Of a stretch of DNA of 64,000 nt, positions 10,507 to 20,829 are shown piece by piece (positions within the stretch are counted from its first letter, which is position 1; the number at the start of each line of letters is the position of its first letter). Origin of the DNA: Dryomyza anilis (lineage: Eukaryota; Arthropoda; Insecta; Diptera; Dryomyzidae); assembly GCA_951804985.1 (NCBI GenBank), contig OX638133.1, positions 56,252,028 through 56,316,027 on the forward strand, read 5' to 3'. A program made the translations under genes and the position numbers. The notes beneath the pieces are model-generated. The model was not told where the DNA came from. It saw only the letters and a list, made by a program, of their open reading frames with translations, and ran no database searches.

Positions 10507-11923
10507 ATGAACAGAAATATGGAAAAAAACTTTAAAAAAGCAGGGCTTAACTGCTTCGGAACTGGCGGACAGAATGGAGGCTCATCTCCACGACGACGAC
10601 CGCCAGGGGCAGAAGAAAAAACAAAAAGAAGAAACCCCAAAGGTAGCTAAAACCACGAGACAGGCCAAAACTGTCAAGTGTGAAGTGCCCAAGGAAGAAA
10701 CAGTGTCTGAAGAGAAACCTACAACAAGTAGAGGGGCTGCTTTGGCAGAGGCGAAGATTCGGAAACCCCGCCACATGCCAACATTACCACCATTGGGGCA
10801 ACCTGGTGGGGCAGACGATCCCCGACGCGAGGGACTGAGCGGTTCTGGCCGGAAGTGGTACCTGCGGTACCTTGTAAAGGGGTTTAAACCCGACGAGGCC
10901 CGCAACAAGGCACTAGAGCACCGGCAGGGAAACCAAGGCACAGCAGAAGCCACAGAAGGCAATAAAAGAGCAAGCGATGCGATTACGCCGCCAGAAAAGT
11001 ACAGCAAAAAGGTGCGAACGGAGAAGGCCTTAAACACCAATGCAGGTGGAGGGCATTTCACAAAGCCAGCACACGGGAAACCACCCAAACCGAGCACAAG
11101 CTATGCTAGTGCCGTGAAGTCGGTAAGAGTGGCCGTATTGGCGAAGGACTTTCCCGATCAAATACTCACCAGTGAGGATCTCTCAACTCTGGAGGAGGCG
11201 ATCGTGGATGAAATGGATCTCGGATGGACGTGCAAACTGAAATTCGAGGGCATATCCTTCAAGCCAGGAATGCTGCTAGTGGAATGTACCAACCAGGAGA
11301 CTGCAGACTGGCTAAAACAGGCGGCTGGAAAACTAACGGCGTGGAAGGGGGTGGATTTGATGGCATGTTTGGGTGATGACATACCTCACATGCACACCAT
11401 CAAAATCTACTTTCCCAGAAGCGTTGGGAAAGAAACCAGCAAGTTGCTAAGCCTTCTGGACAAGCAGAATGAAGGGTTGAATACCGGTATATGGAAGGTG
11501 TACCGGGTCACCGAAGATGCCAATGGTCAACTACTCCTGATTGGGGTCGATACTCAATCGATGGATGAGATCGAGAAGGCAGGACGCGTGCTGAAATACA
11601 GGTTCAGCAACGTATCTGTGCACGTGTCGAAGAATAAGGACGACAAAGATGTCGACAAACACGAAGAAGCACCGACGACATCGGCAGCAGGTACACTGCA
11701 TTTGTCCCAGATGGAGGTGGATGATGTACCGTCAACCTCGACAGCAGGTCTGCAACTGCATAATGTCGAGGAGGCGGCAGATGAAGAAACTGGAGGCTAC
11801 GTCGGCCTACCACGCTCGGAGGAGGAAATGTCGGATATCGACATAGCCCTTCTGTACGTGGGCGACGCCAGCAACCAGACCCTAACAGAGGACGAGGCGA
11901 CTCTGTTAGAGGAAGAAATATAA
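10507..11923 (+). pseudogene. LINE ORF1 (gag-like), R1/LOA type, unit B, frameshifted at the extreme 5' end
   Basis: This is the same protein as in unit A. Here the first A-run (10523-10529) has seven A where unit A has six, so the ATG at 10507 is out of frame. The second run (10616-10621) has six A and keeps the long frame, which is open for 449 codons from an internal ATG at 10574 to 11923. The copy therefore lacks only about the first 20 residues. Order of parts: charged N-terminus, DUF4780-like middle, acidic tail rich in S, T and E. ORF2 follows at 11938. Confidence 0.82.
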
Positions 11924-11937
11924 AAAAAAATAGAAGC

Positions 11938-12747
11938 ATGAACAGCACCAAATTCGCCCAAATAAACCTGCATCACGCGAAGACGGCGTCTGACATCATC
12001 ACGCAGGTCGTTTTGGTAGGTCAAATTGGTATGGTGCTGATTCAAGAACCCTGGGTACTCAGGGGCCAGATTAAAGGTCTGGCAAGTAAGGATGCAAAGG
12101 TAATATGGGATATCAGGGTGGATAATCCTAGAGCTTGTATCTTGATTAGAAACGATATTAAATATCTTTGTCTTTCAGAATTCCTAACGCGGGATCAAGT
12201 AGTCATTCAGGTCTCTCTGATGATGAACGATAACCCCCGCGAAGTAGTCATAGCGGCGTGTTATTTCCCTGGTGAGGAAACCATAGCGCCACCAGCAGAT
12301 ATCCAGAAGGTGGTGGAGTACTGCCAAAAGAAGAACCTTCCACTAATCATCGGAAGTGACGCAAATGCGCATAATGAGGTATGGGGAAGCACGGACACAA
12401 ATAAAAGGGGTGAGTACCTTTTAGAATTTTTAGTATCACATAACTTAGATATTTACAACGTGGGAAATACACCAACATTTGTAACTAGGGTACGTCAAGA
12501 GGTTCTTGATATCACTTTCGGGAACAGGTATATGACAGCCTATGTAAAAAACTGGAGAGTGTCCAGCGAACCATCTATGTCAGATCACAGGATAATACTG
12601 TTCGATATAGATGGGCTCACACCAAAAGTAAGTAATATAATAAATCCCAGGAAAACAGACTGGGAGAAGTATAAAGACATACTAAAAACCAATTTAGAAC
12701 GTATTAGTACAGGTAGAGCCGCAATTTTTTGTAATTTTTTTGTTTAA
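11938..12747 (+). pseudogene. LINE ORF2, endonuclease domain only, unit B
   Basis: The protein is identical to that at 6729-7538, with all five endonuclease blocks intact (INLHHAK, QEPW, GSDANAHN, LDITF, SDHR). It is cut at the same point, so the loss of the reverse transcriptase came before the tandem duplication. Confidence 0.88.
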
Positions 12748-14845
12748 ATTTATTTATTCAACTTCAAAATAGAAATTTTATATACCAATTTATTTGTTAA
12801 TGTATATTTCTATTTTTTTTTTTTGTTGGTAAAAAAACATTTTTTTTAATAAATAAAGGTGTTTTTGAAATATGAAAACAAACAAATTAAAATTTAAGCA
12901 GTACTATTTCAGAATTTGATGAAATTTGGAAGTATGGTGAAACAACATAAAGTTAAGATATTGGTAAAATGTTAGCTTCCCAGATGGTGTGGTTAAAAGA
13001 TTTGGTGATTTAATTTTGAAAAATATGTATAAATAATCAATAAATTAATCTATTACATAACTTAAGCAATAGTGAAGTAAAATAAAACACTGATGTCTTA
13101 TTCAAAAGGTAATAAAATTGCCAACATTTTTAAAGAAAGTTTATTTTAAAAGTATATATCTCAAAGCAATGTCGAAAGACGACTTTAAAATTAAAATTAG
13201 CTTTTTGACGTTTTATTATTTATGAAAATTGTCAAAAAAGTAGACTTTAAATTATCTTTGAATTTGAAATGAAAAGGCAATTCATATTTTCATAATAAAA
13301 CAAAAAAAATTGCGGCACATAAAGGGTGTAAAAGAAATTATTTTTACAAATTCAAATGCGGATATTGTGGTCAAAGCAAATAACGGATACAAATCCCGTA
13401 AATTCAAAAATTCTCTGATTTAGGACAAACAAAAATATTAACAAGTTTTCAGTTATAAGTAATCGATCATGTCGTCAACAAAAGTGGGAAAATAAATTTT
13501 GGACATTTTGATTAGCTAGCTACAATGCATGCAATTATTGCAGGGATACTGCTGGAAATATTACAATTCGGTTTCAAGAGACCATCTTCTTAAATAGTAA
13601 ATGTAAATCAGGTCGAAAATCAGGATTTGTGAATCGTAAATTTGCGGCGAAAGTAAAGTGTTGGATCTAAGCCCAACAATCAATAAGAGATATGTCAAAA
13701 AATATAATATATTTCATATTTTCAAAAAGTAAAGATGAGATTTAAACTAAAATAATTCAAAGTTCCAAATAAAATCGAAGAAATAGATTAAAGATCCAAA
13801 TAAACGAGCGAGGGACTGCTGAAACCGGTATAGAACAATATTATATAATTTGTTCAAAAGAATGTAACCTTCCAAACTGCCTGAGCTAGGTCCAGATTTA
13901 AAATTATTGGCTTATATAAAATCTATTCTTCGAAAAATATTAAAATATTGTTAAACTGAAATAAAATAAGCGATAGTTGGATTAGTGTTATCAAAAATGT
14001 TAGAAGAAATGGTGTCCAACGGCTAATGGTAGGCTGGAAGACTAAAATACGGAAATTCGTCCTAACTCATTCAGAAATATAATACTTTAACTATTTTTTA
14101 ACTATTTGAGTATTGTTCTTCATTTGTGATGTATTTTTTTTACCGCGTTAACAAATTTAAAGTTTAAATAAAATGTATAAATCATTTCGTTTACACCCTT
14201 CATTTTGTAGCTTGAGTATGGATTTAAAAGCGTTTTTACAAAATCAAATCATTTAAAGGTTTTATACCCTTTTGAAATTTTACTATTATATATTTTAAAA
14301 ATCAATTCAAATTTATTTAATGCGAATAAAAGCTGTAAACGAATTAGTAAGTATCGTACAACCATTTTCATATTTATACTCATGAACTACTTCCAAATTT
14401 TTTCAATTGTTCGACCAAACATTTGATATGCATTTCAAAAGCAAATAATCCCCTTTAACGAATTGATCCAAAAAATTGGGAAACACGATTATATTATTTT
14501 TTTAGCGAACTTTAGGAAAATACAGGACTTTTAAGAAAATACAGGGTCTTATTTCATTACACAAATATACACCAATGGGGCCTTATTGATTTATGGTCTT
14601 ATTTCATTTTAAATTGTTATTAAAAATATGTAAAAATAAACGAAATGAAACGTTATAAGATATATGTATAAAATATATGTATATTTTTTTTAAATGTATT
14701 TTTAGTTAAAAAATATAATAATAAATAAAAAAATATTTTTGAACTATGTAAAAAAAATGTCTAAAATAAAAAGTTGAAAAATAATTGTATAAAAAAAAAT
14801 TGTATTGTATTGTTTTAAAAAAATAAAAAAAAAAATTAAAAATTT
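12748..14845. other. AT-rich non-coding DNA of unit B and right junction
   Basis: Copy of 7539-9524 with a roughly 20-bp deletion near 13240, then about 130 bp of A-rich DNA not present in unit A. The same two weak inverted pairs are seen (GCCGCAATTTTTTGT at 12719; AAGGGTGTAAAAGAAATTAT at 13322). No gene. Confidence 0.5.
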
Positions 14846-15699
14846 TTAGTTCGGAAAAAATGTTTCTTCGACAAAAATAACGTAAATATTGTTCCAAACA
14901 AAAGTTTTTCAACACAAGAAAAAAAAATGTTCGACCAAAATAATTTTAAGCAATGAACATTTTTGTAAAGAAAGTGTACATTTTTTTGAAGTATATGTTT
15001 TTGAATATATATATATAACCTTTTATTAGTATAGCATTTTTTAATTTCCTCAATACATTTTAACATCAATAAAATTTTATTAGAATAAGAATGAGTACTT
15101 TATCACTTTTTTGCTCTGATCTTCTTTTATTGCTTTTAGAAAATATTGTTTCGTTTTTACTCTAAACATTTTAATCAATTTTTTATTCTAACATATTGTT
15201 TAAACCACTTTTGATCTGAGCCTGTGATATTATAAAATTATAATTTACATTCATATACATTTTTAGTCTTTAATTTAATTAAATATTTTTTTTAATGCTC
15301 CTGGGGTGGGTTTGAACCCCCAAATCCCCCCGTGCGCTCGGCCCTGTTCCCATCTGTCCCTTGATTATTTTTTTCAGCGCCAATGCATTGGGCCTTCCGC
15401 ATCTAAAAACGAGTTGGGAAAGTTAGGTCACACGGATAAGTAATATATATTTTTAGGCGAATTCTAACAATATATTTTAAATTTTATAAATATATATGTA
15501 ATACTTTTCGAGTTATTGGTTCCTAAATAGTAATATATATGTGAGTTGTATGGGAGGTGGGCGTGTCCGTTGACCAATTTTGATCAAATCCAAACTTAGA
15601 ACCATTTTTTGCTAAAAGTATTGAAACCGTAACCGAAACCGATATCCGTTTAAAACCGTTTAATTTTTAAAACCGAAACATTAACCGAAACCGTTATAC
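14846..15699. other. Third copy of the 75-bp flank and mixed dispersed repeats
   Basis: 14846-14917 is the third copy of the flank seen at 4330 and 9538. 15035-15190 is related in inverted orientation to 405-600. 15300-15350 holds a GC-rich block (GGTGGGTTTGAACCCCC and CCCCCCGTGCGCTCGGCCCTG) whose reverse complement starts CAGGGCCGAGCGCACGG, resembling the start of 4744-4883. 15400-15440 resembles the start of the dispersed repeat at 34075. No gene. Confidence 0.45.
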
Positions 15700-16711
15700 G
15701 AAAATCAGAAATAAACCGATATCCAAAACCGATATAAACGGTTTCGGTTTTATACCGGTTTTAAAAAAGTATAAAAAGAAACAGAAAAACATATTTTATT
15801 TTATATAGAAGATCTAAAGTAAAATGTCATTTAATAAAATTTGGAGTTCCCAAAATAAACATTTTTGGTTGTACAAAAATTCACATGTTTTTTGAGAAAC
15901 TATATTTCCAAAACAACGATCCTTGGTTTAATTTTTTTTTGTTTCATTAATCGAATTAACAACAAAACACCAGCAACTCCAAGTGCAATTTTTATGTAAA
16001 AAAAATGATTCAAATTTTAATAATATTGGTTTTTTATTTATTTTATTAGTAAAACTAGCTGGACCCGTGCACGACTCGTGCCAAGATTTTGTGAATGCAA
16101 GGATATGGAGTGATTTTATTAATAATTATTATTTATATCTTCCTCGTAAAATTCTTCCCCGTAGAAGGCTTTCCCGTAGAATTCTTCCCGGTAGAATTCT
16201 CCCCGACAGAATTCTTACCCGTAGAGTTTTTCCCAGTAGAATTTTTAGTGTGGTGAATTTTGGTGTGGTGAGTTTTTGTGTGGTGAATTTTAGTGTGGTG
16301 AGTTTAAGTGTGGTGAATTTTGGAGTGGTGAATTTCGGTGTAGTGAGTAAAAATTGTGGTGGTTGATACCCTGGTGTGAAATATCACGTTATTACTATAA
16401 TAACTGTTGACATGTACCTTCTATGGAGGGTGCCACGCCCAGTGGTCCAATCTAGCCCACATTCCGGGAGACCGTTTAGAATGGTTAAATATAAGCTGAC
16501 CAAAATTTCATTAAATTTTCTTTCCTAATTCCTGATATAACGTGTTTTTAATTTTTGGGTTATATGGGAGGTGCCACGCCCAGTCCACCAAACTCACCGA
16601 GATATAGCCTATACTCTGCCCGGACCCAACATACATATTGTGGCAAAATTTGGTTCAATTCGGTTCAGCCGTTTCGACGTCTATACGGAACATAAGGACA
16701 TACATACTTAC
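15700..16711 (-). repeat. Right arm of the large inverted repeat, inner part
   Basis: Inverted match to 3215-4215, including the ACCGGTTT words, the TAAAATTTGGAGTTCCC block, the minisatellite and the CCGGGCAGAG core. It is cut at ACATACATACTTAC (about 16711) by the RTE-type LINE and resumes at 19870 with ATTCACAAATATATAG. Confidence 0.75.
15983..16366 (+). CDS. Unknown reading frame ending in 5-residue repeats, right-arm copy
   Basis: This is the 127-residue partner of 3592-3930. The N-terminal half (NFNNIGFLFILLVKLAGPV, then HDSCQDFVNARIW, then FINNYYLYLPRKILPRRR) is nearly identical to the left-arm copy. The C-terminal half consists of pentapeptides RRILP, GRILP, DRILT, RRVFP and then VVNFG, VVSFC, VVNFS, VVSLS, VVNFG, VVNFG, coded by a 15-bp minisatellite (16140-16350) with a different repeat number from the left arm. 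A hydrophobic stretch IGFLFILLVKLAG could be a signal or membrane segment. Function unknown; coding status unproven. Confidence 0.3.
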   Translation: MQFLCKKNDSNFNNIGFLFILLVKLAGPVHDSCQDFVNARIWSDFINNYYLYLPRKILPRRRLSRRILPGRILPDRILTRRVFPSRIFSVVNFGVVSFCVVNFSVVSLSVVNFGVVNFGVVSKNCGG

Positions 16712-16722
16712 TTATTTGGCCA

Positions 16723-17223
16723 TTACAACCCATGATGGGTTTCGGCCGCAGCAATCACCCTTCGCCAGTCGCTTCTGCATTGCGCGCGATGGCGCCAGTT
16801 TTGCACTCCAAGTGTTGTCAGGTTGTCTCGCACGTGGTCGCTCCACCGGAGATTCGTTCGCCCTATCCTACGTTGACCACCACTGGGTACAGAATTGAAC
16901 ACCTTTTTTGCTGGACCGCTTTCATCCATACGCTCGACATGTCCAAGCCAGTGTAGGCGTTGGATCTTAATGCGCCTGACTATGTTAATGTCGGCGTACA
17001 GCTCGTTGTTCCATCTGATTCTGTACTCGTTTTCAACGCATATCGGGCCATAGATTTTCCGAAGAATCTTTCTCTCGAACGCTCCTAAAGTTGGCAAGCG
17101 TCCATGCCTCAACGCCATAGAGGGGACTGACATGATGAGCGACTTATAGAGCGTAATTTTTGTCCGTCGAGAGGGCTCTGGTCCTCTATTGCCTACTGAG
17201 CCCAAAGTAACACCTGTTGGCAA
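16723..17223 (-). pseudogene. RTE-type LINE C-terminal region
   Basis: Continues the same protein: LYKSLIMSVPSMALRHGR, then ILRKIYGPICVENEYRIRWN, RRIKIQRLHWLGHVERMDES and WRRVIAAAETHHGL at the extreme C-terminus, where the stop falls at 16723. The LHWLGHVERM wording is typical of the tail of RTE-type LINE proteins. The element's 3' tail follows after only about 10 bp. Confidence 0.8.
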
Positions 17224-17237
17224 GAGTTATTCTTCGG

Positions 17238-18900
17238 CTAATCTCCAGGCTGACATTGTTTTTCTTGTTGATGCTGGAGGTATACGAGGTCCTTCATAAC
17301 TTCGAAGTTGTGGTTGTCAATAGTGACGTGTTGTCCAAGACGCCGGGACTCTTTGTATGTTGACACTAGGTACTTCGTCTTGTCCTCGTTTACTGTAAGA
17401 CCCATTCGACGCGATTCCCTCTCTAAACTAGAGAATGCTGCACTGACTGCGGCTCGTACGCTCTGCCCAATGTTGTCGATATCATCAGCGTACCCGGGCA
17501 GCATGGAACTCTTGTTGAAGATAGTGCCATTGTGATGGAGTTGTGCAGCTCTTACAATCTTCTCCATTATTAGGTTGAAAAAGGTTACACGATAGGGAAT
17601 CGCCTTGTCTGAAACCTCGTTCGATATTAAATGTATCGGTGAGGTTGTTCCCAATTCTCACTGAGCAACGTGTGTCGCCCAGGGTCATCCTGCAAAGCCT
17701 TATAAGTTTCGCAGGTATACCGAACTCAGGCATGGTGGCGTATAGGCGACTTCTTATCGGACTGTCGAAGGCAGCTTTGTAGTCGACGAAAAAGTGGTGG
17801 GTGCCGATCTGCCTCTCTTTGGTCTTTTCCAGGATTTTGGCGCAATGTGAAAATCGGTTCTATGGTGGACTTGCCACGTCTGAAGCCGCACTAATAAGAT
17901 CAAATCAGTCTGTTGACGATGGGCTTCAGTCTTTCACATAATACGCTCGTTAGACCTTTATTTGCGATGTTGAGAAGACTTACTCCACGGTAGTTGGCAC
18001 GTATCGTGGGATCCCCCTTCTTAAGGATTGGGCAGAGTATACTGAGATTCCATTCGCTAGGCATGCTTTCTTCTGACCATATTCTGCTGATGAGCTGGTG
18101 CATGCTCGTTATGAGCTCGACTCCGGCCTTTAACAACTCAGCAGGCAGACCATCCGATCCTGCGGCTTTGTTGTTTTTCAGCCTGATGGCTGTGCAGACC
18201 TCTTCACAGTCAGGCGGCGGTATGTCAACGCCGTCGTCAGCAACTGGGGTTGTCAAGCTGTCTTCTCTTTCAGCGGAATAGTTGTCATAATCGCCTGCTA
18301 GAAGATCAGAGAAGTGCTCTCTCCATAATCTCAGTGTACCCTGGACATCTGTTACTAGATTCAAGTCATCGTCCTGACAAGAAGAGGGTCCGGTCTTTAA
18401 ACCTCCGGTCAGTCGTCTTATCTTCTGAAAGAATTTTCGAGTCTCGTTCCTGTCACCATGCATCTCAATATTTTCACACTCGCGTCTTTCTAATTCTCTT
18501 TTCTTGCGCCTAAGAAGATGTCTCTCCTCCTTCCTCTTCTCTTTGTAGGGTGGTTCTATATGCAGCGACTGCAGGGTGGTTCTACATGCAGCATCTTTCT
18601 CTGCAGTGGCTGCGCGACACTCTTCGTCATACCACTTGTTCCGTAGTGGACGTTGGAATCCAAGCACCTCTTCGGCATCCGTTCGCATTGAGCGGGAGAC
18701 GTGTGTCCACTGCGCGCATATATTATCGAGAGGGGGAGTGCCTTGGGCAAGCAGGTGTGAGAGTCGAGCGGCATTGACTTGTTCGGTCTGTTGTGTGTGC
18801 AGCTTACTGACGTCTAGCTTTTTTTGCGTGGGTTTCTGTGCGTTTTTCGCAGCGCATAAGCATGTGCAAACCTTGGCTGCTACAAGGAGTCGATGTTGGC
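17238..18900 (-). pseudogene. RTE-type LINE linker and reverse transcriptase, broken
   Basis: After a basic linker (KRKEERHLLRRKKRELE) comes the polymerase: NNKAAGSDGLPAELLK, PILKKGDPTIRANYRGVSLL, GFRRGKST, VDYKAAFDS (first catalytic Asp), GFRQGDSLSC, and GYADDIDNIG at about 17470-17496 with both active-site Asp residues kept. Stop codons and frameshifts lie near 17900 (after KPIVNRLI), around 17585 (just after GFRQGDSLSC) and near 17290. Catalytic residues are intact but the chain is not continuous. Confidence 0.85.
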
Positions 18901-19054
18901 ATTTCGGATCGAGCGTACATCCATCACACTAGAAGCGTGCCTTCCGTCGATCACAACATGATCAATTTGGTTGCGCGTGTTCTGATCGGGTGACCGCCGA
19001 TCAGAACAGTACCACTAATTACCATGTTTCCTGCTGCGGCGAAGTCGATCCGCC

Positions 19055-19683
19055 TCATTCCATTGTCTGGAGGCTGAATTGTCCAACCGTTGAACCAAAG
19101 ATACCCTCATGACCCACCTTGGCATTAAAGTCGCCAATCACAATTTTGATGTCGTGGCGGGGGCAGCGCTCATAGGCTTCGTCGAGGCGCTCATAGAAAG
19201 TCTCTTTAGTTTCATCGTCCTTCTCATTCGTCGGAGCGTGCGCACAAATTAGGCTGATATAGAAGAATTTAGCCTTGATGTGGATTGTTGCTAGTCGTTC
19301 CTTCACGGGTGTGAACCTAGAGACAAGGTGGCGGAGTCTCTTGCCGACTACAAATCCACAACCAAATTCATGCCTCTCCGCATGGCAGCTGTAGTAAATG
19401 TCACAGGATGCCTGTTTAGAGCAGCCCTGTCCTGCTCATCGCATTTCCTGGATTGTGGTGATGTCAGCCTTGTATCTTTCGAGGACATCAACCAGCTGGA
19501 TAGTGGCACCTTCCCTACAAAGGGTTCGGACATTCCAGGTGCATATCCGTAAATTATGGTCCTTTATACGTTTGCGTAGGTTGTCATCGTGTTTTCGGGT
19601 CGATATCTGAGGCATTTTTTCTGTTGTCGTTGAATCAGTTTTTTTATATGGCGGGTCACAAGCCCAACGCACAACCCCCATTT
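19055..19683 (-). pseudogene. RTE-type LINE endonuclease domain, frameshifted
   Basis: The endonuclease starts near the ATG at 19681 (MGVVRWACDPPYKK). It shows TWNVRTLCREGA, then TIQEMRWTGQGCSKQ after a frame change near 19430, then ISLICAHAPTNEKDDETK and IVIGDFNAKVGHEGIFGS. These are the EEP nuclease blocks as worded in RTE/BovB-type LINEs and the CFDP2 proteins derived from them. The last block (NQIDHVVIDGR and a DSDH-type motif) lies in another frame around 18960-18880. At least two frameshifts separate the parts, so the gene is inactive. Confidence 0.82.
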
Positions 19684-19869
19684 TGGAGGGCCAATATCCC
19701 TGTCTTGTTTGTCCCCGACCAGACCTCCCACCGGGGTTGAAACCCGATCTTCAGCTGGTTGCTTAGGTTAACGGGGTTCACCAACGCGAAGGTGAGACTA
19801 GGAATTGTGTAGGAGAGCATATGGCAACTAATAGAAGTCTGTTACTGACTTGCGCGTGCACTACACCAT

Positions 19870-20829
19870 TCTGAACATTCACAAATATATAGTAAATGTA
19901 TAGAGGAGCTTGGGGTAAAGTGGGACAAGTTTGGAAAAGTTCATTTGAATATTTTTAAATTCTTTTAAAGGATCTATTGAATAGAATACCATTTATAAGT
20001 CTTTTAAATGATTTTTGAGTGATTTTTTTAAAACAGCTCAATTTAGGACATAAACAAAACAATAGCAATTCAAGAATAAATTAAAAAAAAGTTTCAAATT
20101 ATTAACATCTCAGTAACTATTTAATGAAATACGAAAAATGAAGTGCAAATTCGACATTTCAAGTATAAGGCAGATATTTGTTTACATTAGTTCTTGTTCT
20201 TGCATTTTTTGCAAGATCAAGAGCGAGAACAATATCGAGATTTTCTTGCAAGAACAAGAGCAAGATAAGAAATGCTAGAACAAGAGCCAGTGCAAGACTA
20301 ACACTGCAAGAAATTCAAGAAGAGCGTTTTTTTTACCATTTTAATGTATTTTTTATGTTTTTAAGGTAATAACGAAAAAAAAAAAAGAATTCATGATATT
20401 ACTAAATATTGAACAACAAGTAACAATGGAAAACGTGCAAAATATATATGAACGTGAACATTAATGAAGATGTGTGTTTTTATTTATTTGTTTTTGCTTT
20501 TCAAGGCTAAAGAATATAAACATCTTAAAATAAGGTCTGTGAAGCACTTTTGAAGCGGTAAATAGCTTCAAAAGTGCTTCCAAAGTCGCTTCAAAAAGAT
20601 AAAATAGACAAAACAATGTTTTTATTTTTTTTTTCTTCGCTACGCTAGTTTTTACATCGATTGTGCATATGCAATGTACTATGCACATTATTATTTTTGT
20701 TTTACTTTTATACATAGTTTTTTAGTTAATTGTAAAATCATGAAGTTTTCTTAAGCTAAGTCCTATGTGCATTATTTCATTTAACTTATAAAACCAAAAA
20801 AAAATGTATGAAAATTTTCACAGTTTTGA
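19870..20829 (-). repeat. Right arm of the large inverted repeat, outer part
   Basis: Inverted match to 2260-3210: TAGAGGAGCTTGGGGTAAAG, the CTTGTTCTTGCA-rich patch (20160-20310), the CTTCAAAAGTGCTTC block (20545-20595) and TTATAAAACC near 20800. The match stops at about 20829 (TTTTCACAG), where repeat R begins. Confidence 0.75.

Larger units (their letters stand above)
9525..14713 (+). repeat. Tandem duplication unit B
   Basis: This is the second copy of the block at 4316-9524, with the same gene order. It diverges from unit A's end at TTAAAAAATATAATAATAAA (about 14706), where unit A instead joins the start of unit B. Unit B therefore shows the original right flank of the block. Confidence 0.9.
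16712..19869 (-). mobile_element. RTE-type (CFDP2-like) LINE inserted in the right arm
   Basis: This is a nearly full-length but decayed non-LTR retrotransposon. Its ends are set by the inverted-repeat arm it interrupts: the arm reads ...CATACTTAC before and ATTCACAAATA after, which in the other arm are contiguous. Read 5' to 3' on the minus strand it has a GC-rich leader (19869-19683), endonuclease, linker, reverse transcriptase and a C-terminal region. It ends in GGCCAAATAAGTAAGTATG, a short TAAG-type tail like those of RTE-clade elements. Single-frame ORFs are broken by several frameshifts and stops. Confidence 0.85.
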
